Notes under the pieces: model-generated
What the model was told of the DNA's origin: nothing
What the model saw: the letters and a program-made list of their open reading frames with translations, nothing else
Databases searched by the model: none
Position numbers and translations under genes: made by a program
From: Xylogone sp. PMI_703
Lineage: Eukaryota; Ascomycota; Leotiomycetes
Direction: 5' to 3'
DNA: 64,000 nucleotides
Assembly: GCA_021399445.1 (NCBI GenBank)
Contig: JAJTUQ010000010.1
Coordinates: 496,001-560,000, forward strand
In this document: positions 13,303 to 24,377 of the stretch, piece after piece
Position numbering within the stretch: position 1 is the stretch's first letter
Layout: each line of letters starts with the position of its first letter

Positions 13303-14135
13303 TCACAACTCGCTGTGATGAATCTGACGACAGTGATCTCTCAGTTTATCACGTCTCGGAAATCCATTACTACCAGTGCGCTTGCAGTCTGGGAAAGGAC
13401 ACGGGTACCGAGGCGCAGTGGGGTCGTGTCTAAGTTGATGTCGATCCAGTACATCTTGGCGAGAGAAATCTTTTCCGCAGTGGTCGCAAAGATATCGACG
13501 TTGAGTCCGAGATGGCCTCGATCGGATTGGAATGGCAGTTATTGGGAGTGGTGGAAGCGGGGCAGAGGGAGCATTCATCAGGCTGCCTTCATTGGTGGTA
13601 AGTGTTGCAATGGAAGAGCAAGACGCATCAGGTGTGTTGTTAACAGCTGATTCGATCAGGCCGTCTTCAATCGCCTTTTCAATATCAAATACGGATTCGA
13701 AGTCAAATGGATCGTCTCGAGTTATGTCGAGCGAGAAGAATCCATTGGCCACCAAGGATCCCTGTGGGTGGTGGATGGAGTCGCTGCTGATATGGAGCCA
13801 CGTTGCGTCTCCGCCCGGGTGGTGCTCACTCCAAACATGCAAGCTTGCTGTTGTGTTCCAAAGACTTGGGGGATACCGTCAGCTGACTAAAAAAAAACTT
13901 ACCACGTGAGGTCCGGAACGGCCATGTCGACAGCGTAGTCGTGGATGGGGGATAGAATGTTGTCGCTGTGCGAATTATGGGGGTTGTTGATTTCCAGATC
14001 AAAAAATTGAGTGCTATCGAATGGAAACCAGTGGTTGTCCAAAGCATTGCTAAAGGCATCATTGTAAAGTCCGCCACAATGACCATTTGAAGCTATATCT
14101 GGATTGAAGCTGTTGATTCTGGGATCTCGCGCCAT
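13303..14135 (-). CDS. Small C2H2 zinc-finger protein
   Basis: This is a probable nuclear transcription factor of 257 residues from two exons, 13903-14135 and 13303-13843. The N-terminal 150 residues are acidic and low in structure (FDFESVFDIEKAIEDG), as in activation regions. Two fingers lie at the C-terminus: YLCDHCGKDFSRQDVLDRH and a second, longer one starting CPFPDCKRTGSNGFPRRDKL and ending HCRQIH, in the C-X4-C fungal style. The start MARDPRINSF at 14135 was chosen because the longer frame upstream is compositionally unlike coding sequence. It is divergent from the C2H2-ankyrin gene, sharing a 388 bp promoter region. Single-gene orthologues with C-terminal fingers are common in Eurotiomycetes, mostly uncharacterised. 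Confidence 0.78.
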
Positions 14136-14523
14136 AATAATTAATGTTGTAGTCTTCAGGGACTTGAATTGAAAGGTGGAGGTGGTTTTGTACAGTATAT
14201 TATGTTGATAAATGGACCTCAGAGCTGGAGGTAAATAATCGAGAAGAAAGGAAAGGGCGCAAGAGAATGAATGTATGTGGTTGTAATCTCGTTGGCGCGG
14301 GACATTCAGTACACGTAGCGTGGGAATATGTGGTTGGTTGAGAAGTCTCGCCCCTTTTTGCTTTTTCAGGCGCATGCGCTTACCCGTACTGGAGCCTCAT
14401 CCACGTTATAAGTTCTAGTAGCTGATCTGACGGATTTAATGATACCAGTAGATAGATTATAGTCCTCAAATCAGCCTGTTTTCTGTGGAATAGACTTTAC
14501 GATATTTTCTTTCCTAGGTCACG
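14136..14523. promoter_or_regulatory. Shared bidirectional promoter region
   Basis: This 388 bp gap separates the start codons of two divergent zinc-finger genes, so it must carry both promoters. No clear TATA box or operator stands out. Confidence 0.5.
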
Positions 14524-15960
14524 ATGGAGACGGAAACAGACTTTGTTTTCTGTTGCAAAGACTGCCAGAAGAAGTTTAGTAAACGGATGGATTACAAGTA
14601 AGATCTCAGATTTTCAATAACATGTTACCCAGGAAAGTGTCTAAACCAATTTCTAATCGATTAAAATATTAGTCGACATAGAAAGCATCATCTTAGATCC
14701 CATGGCTGCCCGCTGTGTCGCAAATCCTTTGGTCTACGTACAGGCCTCCAACGGCATATGCTCACTCATCAGAAAAGCCGTTTGACATTCTTATGTCCAT
14801 CTTGCCAATTTAAGACAAGCGGTCGTAAAGATCATGTCATGAGACATATTCAAAATTCGCACAAAGACGATGCAGTATTGCTCCTTAGCAAAATCAAGTC
14901 GTATCAGATCATGAGTCAGGAGAGTTCGAATCTGGCGGACGATCTGAATCTGGATTTACTTATTGCTGCTCAACGGGGCGACCATGCACAACTTAGAGAG
15001 TTAATCGTGAGAGGAGCAGATGTGAATATTTGCGACAACAGTGGGCTCACGCCATTGCATATAGCGTTAACCGCTGGACATGAAACGACCATCAAAATGC
15101 TGTTAGAAAGGGGTGCTAATGTGGATGCGAAAGTGAAGAATGGATCTACAGCCTCACATATGGCGTCCAGCGCCGGGCATGAGACAGTGGTCAAACTTTT
15201 GTTGGAAAGCGGTGCGAACCTGGAAGCGGAATTCGGGAATGGGTTCAGACCATTGCATATAGCGTCAGCTGTTGGGCACGAGACGACTGTCAAACTACTG
15301 TTGGAAAGCGGTGCGAACCTGGAAGCAGAAGTATGGCACATGGGTGGTAATCATACAGCGTTATCTCTGGCCACTCAAAATGGGCATGAAGCTGCGGTCA
15401 AGCTTTTAATTGATCGGATTGCCGATTTGAAGATCGAGAATATTGATTACTGGTTGGTTCTCCAATCAGCAGTTCAAAGCGAGCATAAAGCTTTGATTAG
15501 CCTCGTAGTGGATTCCATCCCTGACTTGGAAGTAAAGTATGGTTGGAACGATTTCACAATACTGGTTTGTGCGGCGGCGTGTGGATACGATGACGTAGTC
15601 AGGATGCTGTTACGAAGAGGGGCAAAGCTAGAAGCTAAAAGCGGCTGTAGCGGGCAGACGGCTCTACATCTTGCAGCTGCCAGGGGGCACGCGAGCACAG
15701 TCGGGGTCCTGCTCGGAGAGGGGGCAATACTGGAAGCCAGGCAAAACTATGAGCAGCGCACGCCTTTGCATCTAGCGGCTCGGTATGGCTGTGAGGATGT
15801 GGCGCGGGTTTTGCTTGAGGCAGGAGCGGACGCACAGGCCAAGGACGGGCGGGGTGATACACCTTTGGATTTAGCACTCCGCGCACAGCGCCTCGGTCAT
15901 TCACGCGAAGGGCGCGAAAGGACAGTAGATTTGCTTCGTGCTCATTTCTCTAGTTCTTAG
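14524..15960 (+). CDS. C2H2 zinc finger-ankyrin repeat fusion protein
   Basis: Two exons (14524-14597 and 14673-15960) encode 453 residues. The first 90 residues hold three C2H2 fingers. The intron cuts finger 1, and splicing restores C-X2-C-X12-H-X3-H (CKDCQKKFSKRMDYNRHRKH). Finger 2 is CPLCRKSFGLRTGLQRH, and finger 3 ends HIQNSH. The rest is about ten ankyrin repeats with TPLHIA, GHETxxKLLLESGA and DAKD-type turns, running nearly to the stop. Two neighbouring repeats share a 26-nt identical block 99 bp apart, a sign of recent internal duplication. Ankyrin arrays bind proteins and the fingers should bind nucleic acid, so it may be a regulated DNA- or RNA-binding adaptor; that is inference. 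It is not an NLR: no NTPase domain is present. Confidence 0.85.
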
Positions 15961-16378
15961 TGTGCATCTTAGAGTCATTCATGCGGAAAAATATTCCAAG
16001 CTTCGAAATATATGATTCTTGGGTGATGCAGGATTCAACCCTACTAGCTCATTCAAAGTTCATTTAGTGGGCACAAGCAATGGAGGTCTCTTTTCTGGTG
16101 GAACCCTAGTGTCGGGAACTGGTGATGTGCCAAATAGTTCTAATCCAGGTGTGAAAATGGGACTAGACTGCCCGAGTTTGCCCTGCACTTCTCTTCAACG
16201 ATACTATTACTAGAACATGATACAGTACAATCTGACTTGTAACTACTAAGTTCATTCCTGATGGAGGCAGAATGTGGGGCCATAAGCTCAATAGAGAACT
16301 AAAGTCTGCTAGAATAAGAGTGACTCTTGGATACAAAATGGCTGTTGCAACTTCGGCGAGACTGCCTGGCATATGGTG
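15961..16378. other. Intergenic: left flank of TIR element
   Basis: This lies between the C2H2-ankyrin stop codon and the left terminal repeat of the element at 16381. I see no gene or conserved motif. Confidence 0.4.
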
Positions 16379-16380
16379 TA

Positions 16381-16988
16381 CCATCTGAGGGTCTTCCATC
16401 AAAACAAGCGAATCGACATTTTGACGTTTTGAAATTTTGACTTTTTGACTTTTTGGAGGACTGAACCACTTCAAACTCAACAACCAGAACTAATTTCAAT
16501 TGATTTATTGATTAATATGATTAGTTATAGTCTAATAAAGTGTATAAAGTATAATATAACTCATGCAGAGAGCCAACGGCCGAAGGTCGTTGGCGCGTAC
16601 TACAGTAGAGCCTCGCTCGCTCGTTCGGTTACTATTCAATTGAGAATTAACAGCTAAATGGTGTTCAAGTACAGTCGAATAGTAATGCCTTAGCTATATA
16701 GGCCATTCAGTACAGGCCATTTCTAGCCAACATCCTTCGGCCGTTGGCTTGTGAGCTATCCTCTATGACCTGTACTGTACTCAGTTCGTTAATTTACGGT
16801 CGCTGGCTTAGATTGTATAGTCTTAGAATCTTAGTAGATATCTATTAATTAATAATTATACGTAAACGAGTGAGAATAGGTTATTGTTGTTGAGTTTGAG
16901 GTAGTTCAATTCTCCAAAAAGTCAAAACATCAAATCGTCAAAATGTCAAATTGTCGATCACTTAGAATGGCGGAAGACCCTCAGATGG
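16381..16988. mobile_element. 608-bp TIR element, MITE-like
   Basis: The ends are inverted repeats of about 100 bp. The left arm runs from CCATCTGAGGGTCTTCC, and the right arm is its reverse complement ending at 16988. Matching is near-perfect for the outer 17 bp and looser inward, through a tract rich in TTGAC/GTCAAA and into a TCAAACTCAACAA motif on both sides. The dinucleotide TA flanks both ends (16379-16380 and 16989-16990), as for Tc1/mariner-type insertions. No transposase frame is inside. A GC-rich 25-bp block at 16571-16595 recurs inverted at 16726-16749. Confidence 0.75.
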
Positions 16989-17758
16989 TACTGTACACTA
17001 TACTGTCAACGCAAAAATTCCTGTCAAACTTCCAAGCGCCGAGAGGGTATACACCATTGAATTATTAGGATCGTACACCCCCATAGCTTACACTTGTTCT
17101 CAATTATAACGGCATCGTTTTTCATCTTCGGATTGCATTTTCTCATTATTCTTCTTTAGCCGAGTAAAAGGGCATCCTTTCTTGGCAAGGCACCTAGCAC
17201 TTGTTCTCTCTCCTATTCACAAGGGGGCCTTAGGTGTTTTCCATATTTGATTAACGTGTGTCTTCCAAATTTATTTAATATGAATATTGAATTAGCTCTC
17301 ATACGCAATGCACATGACGTTGGTATGTTAGCTATGGAGAGTTAGCAGGAATTAGCACACCACTTTCCAGGGTCAGAACTTGTAAGATAATCCAATTAAA
17401 CTAGATGTTCTGATTTTGTCTTGATTTTCCTCATACACGATATTTGAATTAGCCCACTATAATGCTTCCCATCCCCATAAGAAGTTAAATGCGGAGTAGT
17501 TCTACCTCTGTAAGCTCCTCTGAGCTTATTTGTCAGCCACCAAGCGGCCGAGAGTGTGGCGCTAATTTCACCCCGCCGTGCTCCACAAAATCGTACAAAC
17601 ATCATGCGTTGTTTAGTATTGTTGTCATCTAGTAACCGCGATATGGCTATTGCCTTACACTGAACCTCTAAGATCCCCGCGTGTTGCACTAAGTCATCTA
17701 AGTTCATCATCAATCCCGATCATCCCACGTTAATAGCTCAACCTAGAGCTTAGCCATT
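16989..17758. other. Intergenic: upstream of the Zn2Cys6 gene
   Basis: This 770 bp region separates the TIR element from the Zn2Cys6 gene. A 105-codon minus-strand ORF (17396-17713) has no recognisable domain and I do not call it. The Zn2Cys6 promoter must be here. Confidence 0.4.
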
Positions 17759-20095
17759 ATGGCCGATACTTCAACTTCAAATGAAGGCGATACGCCGGAG
17801 ACAGCAACCACCAATACGAATAAGTTATCGTGTTTACAATGTCGGGCCAAAAAACTGAAATGTGATCGTGTGCTGCCAAGGTGTGGTAGGTGCACCAAGC
17901 TGGCCGATGGATGTGCATATCCGGGAAATAGACAAAGACTTGTAGGTAGGAAGAGAAATGTAAAAGAGCTCGAGGCTCGATTAGGTAAATGCAAAACCGC
18001 AAAGTTACTACCACATAATTTGGGATGCTGAAATTAGGCCTAGTTCAACTAGAGGAACGAATCAAGGACAATAAAACCATGGGAAAGGATATGCCGCCGT
18101 ATCCCAGCGGGTCTATTGCTCCTCAACCGGACTGGAACCAGTCTATAGAAGACACTAACCATAATGCATTTCAAGATGATAGCTTAAATAATCAATTTGT
18201 GCCGCAGCAGGAAGAATTTGCGCCTAATCCACTAATTGGGTTGGGTCTTTTCGAGCAGCTTCCCCCGTGGGCGGTCATTGAAGATTTGTAATATGAACAA
18301 GAGCTTATATTTACGGACACCTTTGCTAATTTATGCCTGCAGAACTGATATCTATTTTTCGAAATTCCATCATAGGGCACCTATGCTGCACCGGACTCGC
18401 TACATAACATCCATACATCTGCGTACCCATTTAAGTCCACCTATGTCGCTCCAGTACACGGTCATGGCTATGGCAGCAAAAATGTCTGATAAGTATTCAA
18501 ATCTAGCCATGCCATTTTATCAGCGCGCAAAAAATTATCTTGACATGGACGAAGTTAGAGTACGTCCCCCATCCGCTCCCCCCACCCATATTAATATAAA
18601 CCCCCAGGATAATGGTGAACATTTCTTTACCGTAGCCAGCGCACAATGTTGCATACTACTTTCCTACTTCGAAGGTTCTCATCTCTGGTTCCCTCGAGCA
18701 TCGGTAACCATAGCACGCTGTGTAAGGCTTGTTCAGATGCTGAGCTTGCATTACTTGGATCCGACAGATCATCTTGGGCATGCTCCGCAGCCAACTATTC
18801 CCCCGGCCAGGGACTGGACTGAATTGGAAGAAAGGAGAAGAACATTCTGGATGACGTTTTGCGCTGATAGACTCATCAGCAGTACTACAGGATGGCCATT
18901 ATTAATCAATTATCGGGATGTAGGTGAATTCGTTAAAAAACACTGAATTTATTTACTGATGAGTGTATAACGATAGCTAATTGGTATTTCAGATTCATAC
19001 CCTCCTCCCTGCCTCAGAGGAGGCCTTTCAGAGCGGATTTGAAGAGAAGACTTGTTCATTGACCGAGGCTCTGAAGCCAAATGCATCTAGCTACTCTCCT
19101 TTCGCTGGGAAAATATTAGCTTCACATCTGTTTCAGACCAACCTCGAACATAGCTTTAACAGTCAGCCAGATGATAACCCTGAAGATATTAAAAATGGCG
19201 CGTATTGGAAACGCCATCGAGACATGGATAATTCTCTCTCAACTATGTCTATGCTATTACCGGAGTCGCTTAAACTGCCCCGCGCCTTTCGAGACCAAAA
19301 CGCCGTATTTGTCAACCTCACCATCTACGCTTCAACCATTTCTCTACACCGAGCTGCCCTAGCTAAGGTAAAGCAGCATAACCTCCCAGAAGTGCTCCTT
19401 ACCCGAAGCAAAGCAAGGCTATTTCCTGCAGCAGAAGAAATCATGTCCATTCTAAAGATGAGTGGAAATTTCATCTACGCATCCCAGGACGCTCTTATAG
19501 GCTTCGTGGCATTCATGGCTGCGTCTGTGTTTATAGATGACTTCATCGAAATGAAAAATCAACAGAGCGAGGACAATCTTGAGTTTCTACTCACAATTAT
19601 GGCAGCGGCTTCGAATGGCAATGCCATTATTAGGTCATTAACTGTGCAGTTAGCCTTGCAAATGAAGCGAAGTGGCGTGGACCCTTCAGCTATTGATAAA
19701 GTGAAGATATCTTTTTGTATATACCTGCTTGCTTATTGAATACTAACTTTCACCAGATCCAAGGGCTCGATCCAGGAAACATACCCTTACCGCTCCTGGG
19801 AAGACCACATACCGAAACAGGATATGTTACCTTGTGCCCGATGCCACTTCTCCATCAACGCGAATTATCATCAACTACACAAGGAAATTATCGAGTGAGT
19901 ACTACACAAGATCCACCGGTTTTGAGCAATTCTTCGATAGATCTCCCCTACCTGCCAGCACATCATCATATGGTTGACATTGAAGCACCCATTCCGCCTG
20001 GACCGAACCTAAGCGGAACACTGAACGAAACGCTATCTGATGAAATAGATCTGTATGCCGAGGGATTTATACAACAGGATTTTAACTCTATGTAA
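17759..20095 (+). CDS. Zn2Cys6 transcription factor with fungal TF domain
   Basis: This is a zinc-cluster regulator in several exons. The cluster is CLQCRAKKLKCDRVLPRCGRC at about residues 28-48, then a short coiled coil formed across an intron (KELEARLGLVQLEERI). The TF domain includes MAAKMSDKYSNLAMPFYQRA, LEERRRTFWMTFCADRLISS and, after another intron, RDIHTLLPASEEAF. Near the end, the frame QETYPYRSWEDHIPKQ fits this family and needs an intron from about 19699 with acceptor CCAAG. The 3' end is uncertain: the protein may stop at TGA 19896-19898, or a 32-nt intron may join it to a last exon ending at 20095. I give the longer form. The NmrA-like gene follows on the same strand. Confidence 0.82.
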
Positions 20096-20711
20096 CTTAT
20101 GGGCAAGTGCTATAACATCATATAGCTAGTGTTCAACACAAAGAAGTCGCAACTCTCCAACGCTCTTGGAACTACCAAATCTTTGGGTGCATAAATAGAT
20201 AATTATGAAACCGCGAGAATCAAACCGATTCATTCGGCGATAATGCGTGAAAATGTCAACCTTTTCCGTATGAAGCTGGATTTTGTCTAGTATGATCTTC
20301 CATGTTTCGCCCCACCGCGCTTCCGCTTTTGGATTCGGACTCTGACGGAGACCGGTCCACCTTTGATTGGCCAATATCGCCACCGAAGAGAACAACATTA
20401 AAAACCCCAGATACAGAATCACTTACAATATCCCCAGTAGTGGAACCAGATCGAAACTGTGGTATTAAGTCGCGAGCCGATTACAAGATTGATTAATAAA
20501 GTAAATCACGGACCGGGGCTAGTATGTCCGACAGGAGAGCTATAAAACCCCCTTCGGAGCGCGTAGTTCAATAGCTGGAATACCAGAACTCAGGTTTTTG
20601 TCATAATCAGTTTTAAACCATTTTCAGCAAATAATCGCAGGACATTTTATTTAATAATTCACTCTCATCGCAGTAGAAGTCTTCCATTTTTATCACCCGC
20701 CGCAGCCCATC
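20096..20711. other. Intergenic: promoter of NmrA-like gene
   Basis: No gene is visible. It should hold the promoter of the NmrA-like gene, including the TATA-like motif at 20541. Confidence 0.4.
20541..20547 (+). promoter_or_regulatory. Possible TATA box of NmrA-like gene
   Basis: TATAAAA lies 171 bp before the ATG at 20712, in a short GC-rich context. The distance is long but allows a 5' leader. Confidence 0.3.
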
Positions 20712-21667
20712 ATGATGAAGGCCGTCTTAATTACGGGGGCTACTGGGAAACAGGGCGGAGCGGTTGTGAAATCACTACTCAGCAGAAATGCAACCTTCGA
20801 AATTCTTGCCGTGACTCGAAATGCGCAATCTTCATCAGCTCAGAGTCTCTTGAAGAAGTCGCCGAAGATCAAGCTAGTAGAAGGAAACCTCGACAATCCT
20901 GCACTGATATTCCAGAATGCCAAAAAGGCTACCTCGGTACCAATCTGGGGAGTATTCAGCGTCCAAGTGAGTTACTAGGGCCACTTTCCCAGGCCGTTAC
21001 TTTATTAACAACAGCTTAGGCAGCGATTGGTGGTGATGGCCACGAAGAGCCTCAAGGGAAGGCACTCATCGACGCATCGATCAAAGCGGGCGTGAAACAC
21101 TTTGTTTACACCTCTGTAGATCGTGGAGGAGAAAAGTCGATAAACACCCCAACAAACGTCCCTCATTTCATCACTAAGCACAACATCGAACACCATCTCA
21201 TTGAAAAAACCAAGAACGGTGAGATGGACTGGACTATCCTGCGGCCGGTAGCCTTCTTCGAAAATTTTACCCCGGATTTCCTCGGCAAGGTTTTCGCCAC
21301 AGCGTGGAAGAACACTCTGAAGCAAAAGCCTTTACAACTTATTGCGATCGATGATATCGGGTTCTTTGCAGCGGAAGCATTCATAAACTCGGAAAAATAC
21401 AAGGGAACAAGTATCTCGTTGGCAGGGGATGAGATAACGTATGATCAGATGGCGACCATCTTCAAACAAAAGATTGGCCGCGATGTTCCCCTTACACTCG
21501 GGATGGTTTGCTCTTTACTACTCAAGATGTCAAAGGAATTTGGTAGCATGTTTAGATGGTTTGCTAATGAAGGCTACGGAGCGAATATTGCGGAGCTAAA
21601 GAAGATACATCCTGGACTGAAGGATTTCGGCGCCTGGCTTGAGAAGGACAGCAAATTTGTCAATTGA
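20712..21667 (+). CDS. NmrA-like NAD(P)-binding protein
   Basis: Two exons (20712-20966 and 21020-21667) give 300 residues. The N-terminus has the Rossmann motif ITGATGKQGGAVV, the NmrA/HSCARG form TGxxGxxG. Later motifs fit: ALIDASIKAGVKHFVYTSVDRGG, WTILRPVAFFENF and the FINSEKYKGTSISLAGDE turn near residue 225. These proteins are atypical short-chain dehydrogenases that bind NADP; some act as redox sensors that control regulators, others as reductases. The classical Tyr-X3-Lys is not obvious, which favours a sensor role, but that is inference. A second ATG lies one codon downstream (MM start). Its neighbours, a Zn2Cys6 factor and an MFS carrier, make a possible regulator-sensor-transporter trio. 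Confidence 0.85.
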
Positions 21668-22030
21668 CAGGTGGTGGTGATAGGATTTAGGAATGGGAAT
21701 ACAACTGTATATTAGTAGTATATGGTAATAGCATGTAATCGGAGTTTAGTACGAATGTCCCTTGACCAGTCCCTTAGTATTTCCATTCCATTAACTTAGC
21801 CAAGTGATTGGTCACTGAAAACCCAACTTCTCTGAGTAGTACCCCCGTATCCCCTCAAACGCCAGGGGCCACTGATAGCGTGATAGGCACCACGCTATCA
21901 GTAGCCCCTGGCGTTTGAGAGGATAACCAACTACATTTAAGTAGTACCGTATGTCGGTATAACAATAGTAGTTAAGCTACAACAGGTACTTGTTTGTTTT
22001 CTCGCAGCCCAATTTCAACAGTACAAATTC
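21668..22030. other. Intergenic with long hairpin
   Basis: This region lies between the convergent NmrA-like and MFS genes. Apart from the hairpin at 21849-21924, nothing is seen. Confidence 0.5.
21849..21924. repeat. 76-bp near-perfect inverted repeat (hairpin)
   Basis: Two 34-bp arms (21849-21882 and 21891-21924) pair at 32 of 34 positions around an 8-bp loop. The arms contain CAAACGCCAGGGGC and CTGATAGCGTG. It lies in the 3' gap between two convergent genes. It could be a tiny folded-back MITE or, if transcribed, a strong terminator-like hairpin. A 9-bp direct repeat AGTAGTACC occurs on both sides at unequal distances. Confidence 0.8.
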
Positions 22031-23607
22031 CTAATCCTCATGAGATGGTGGTACCTTCGGAACAAAAGCCCATGTCACTCCCATTGCAACAATAAGCGCT
22101 AGGACAATAGGTGGGAGCACTTTGACTCCTTTTTGAGTCGCAATCAAGCCGATCAAGGACGGGAAGAGAGCACCGCCGGCCTGAGCAACAACGAAGACCA
22201 AGCCTGTTATAATTAGGAAGTGCAGCTAGTTATTCATATTTAGTTTACTTACCAAGGGCTGCAGCTTTAATATGTTTCGGAAATATTTTTGAACCGACGG
22301 AAACGCCCTTTGTATTTTATCAGCGCCTTTCTAAAGGTGGATTTGAGGTGATGTAATAACTCACAGTAGCAAAACATGGTCCAAGGAAGAAGCCCATAAT
22401 ACTGAACATGACAATGCTCGAAAACAAGTTTGGTACAAGCCAGAATATCAGCTGGAGAACGAAGCAAATGCAAATGTAGAGAAGCAGCATACGGCGTTCC
22501 CCATATCGATGAGTTGGCTCCGCAAGGAGGAGTCGCCCGAGAAACGTACCCCCATATGAACCCGCTGGCACGTACCCGATATTGGCGAGGTTTCCATGTC
22601 GAACATTAACGAGGAATTCAACCACCCAGCCTATTAATTATTCTTTGTAAGTTAAACAGAAGTAGAAGGGGGAATAAGTGTCGTACCTCCAGAAGTCAGG
22701 GCCGCACCCAAATAAAAGAAAAAGAATAGGCTAATCAGCCACATGTCGCGAAGCAGTAGAACCTCCTTAATCTCTTGGAAAGCACTTTTGTTCTTCGTCT
22801 TTCTCATTGTTGGTGCCTCTTCATTGACCTCCGGAGATATCATTCTCAGCGAATCCCGGAACGAGAAACTGACCAAGCCGAGATTGATGACACTAAGTCC
22901 AAGAGGAAAGAGATAGAACAATGCCCATCCAGAACCAGGTAATTTTGATGCAATTGGAGTGGCAACGAATGGCGCAACAAGTAAGCCCAGACCATACATT
23001 GCGTGGATGAATCCGAGCCATCGATGTGCGCCTTTAACCGTACTTACGAACGTGTTCGTGTGAGAGTCTTGGTATGCCTGACCTAACGCCGTGAGGAAGA
23101 ATGTGATGGCGAATAAACCGAAAGGTGGCTGCCATGCCCGTAGAGCCTGAGATAATAGTTGAAGAACGGCACCAATTGCCAGTAGAGCGCCGACGTCAAA
23201 ATACTTGGGAGCATGGCTGTTTGTTGCGGCAGCCACCATCCATCCCATGAATGATGTAGCATATCTTAATCAGATGTTATTACGATGATAAATTCAACTT
23301 TCAGTATGGAAGGTACATACAAGACGGCTATGAGTCCAGTTCCTACGTGGTAGTTACGCAGGATGTATGGAATCAGCGCTCCCATGCTTCCATCATTTGC
23401 ACCGGCGACAAAAAAGGAGAAACCTGCACTTAGAAGCTTGAGGGTTTTGCGAGGAATCTCTGATTCTTCTTCTTCGGGCTGATTCTTCGGAAGCCCGGTT
23501 ACCTCAGCGGGAGAGGTTTTGCCATCGTGATGTCGTGACTGAAGCTCAATATCAATCTCGTGGGCGGCGCTGGAGCTCTCCGCTTGATGACCGACTCTCG
23601 CAGCCAT
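22031..23607 (-). CDS. MFS transporter, BSC6-like
   Basis: This is a membrane carrier of the major facilitator superfamily. Four to five exons join in phase: the first ends VLY and continues YATSFMGWMVAA; a later junction gives GGWVVEFLVNVRHG. The N-terminal 60 residues are cytosolic and acidic (QPEEEESEIPRK), followed by ANDGSMGALIPYILRNY, a signature of the fungal BSC6/FucP-like group. Later segments include GFIHAMYGLGLLVAPFVATP and a C-terminal FVVAQAGGALFPSLIG. The C-terminus reads FVPKVPPSHED with a stop at 22031-22033. The substrate is unknown; related proteins are annotated from suppressor phenotypes rather than transport assays. Confidence 0.82.
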
Positions 23608-24377
23608 TGCGCCAAGATGAAAGAGAACAGAAATATGTCGATTGCAAGTTTAGCAGGTTGGGTTTGCCCTCACCCGCTAGCTATTTATTTAATACATTTC
23701 CAGGAATACAAACATTTCCAACTCGGGCGGAGTTGCGGAAGGCTTGAAATGAAATGTGGGTGTCTTGAGAGGCTTGACAATGCGAATATCACTCCGGCAA
23801 AACATCGGGATATCACCGGCCCGTCGAACCGCCCCTCCTCACAGTCTGGGCAGTCGGAAAAGGGGAAAGATTGGTCCTGCAAGTATTTTCAACTATTGAA
23901 GCCGTGGAATAGCCGTGAAGTTTAATAAGTCTGGGGGAGCGCTTGTACAGGACTAGGAAATCAATTCACTGTAGACTACAACTGAATTGAGAGAATGCAT
24001 ATACTAGCTAGGTTGTCAGAGGTTATGGCGCAGTGGTTAGGCTACTCCACATATAAATTGTATGGTACAGAGACTCTATTCGTTGCTAGTCTTGATGATG
24101 TACAGTACATAGGGGTAAACCGGTAAAACTCTTCTCTTTTACCGACCGTTAGCTTCTACAGCTATGATTGGCCAACGCCAATTACGTAAGCAATATCTCT
24201 GACATAGGTCGTCCATTCCTAGAGCGCACCTGACGCGTTAGCCAAGTCGGTAAAACAAAGGCACTTGGATGCCGTACACATAATCGTCGCTGACAAATGC
24301 CCTTAAGCTCTGGCATTCGCCACTTAGTTCTCATTTTCAGGCGGTTATAAACGATCTCGCATCAAAGTCACTCACCG
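23608..24377. other. Intergenic: divergent promoter region
   Basis: This 770 bp region separates the MFS gene (minus) from the TF-domain gene (plus). A short stretch near 24024 (GGTTATGGCGCAGTGGTTAG) resembles the 5' end of a tRNA but has no matching 3' half. Confidence 0.45.

Noticed and set aside
24020..24090. tRNA-like start GGTTATGGCGCAGTGGTTAG
   Set aside because: It has a D-arm-like beginning, but no anticodon arm, B box or acceptor partner follows.
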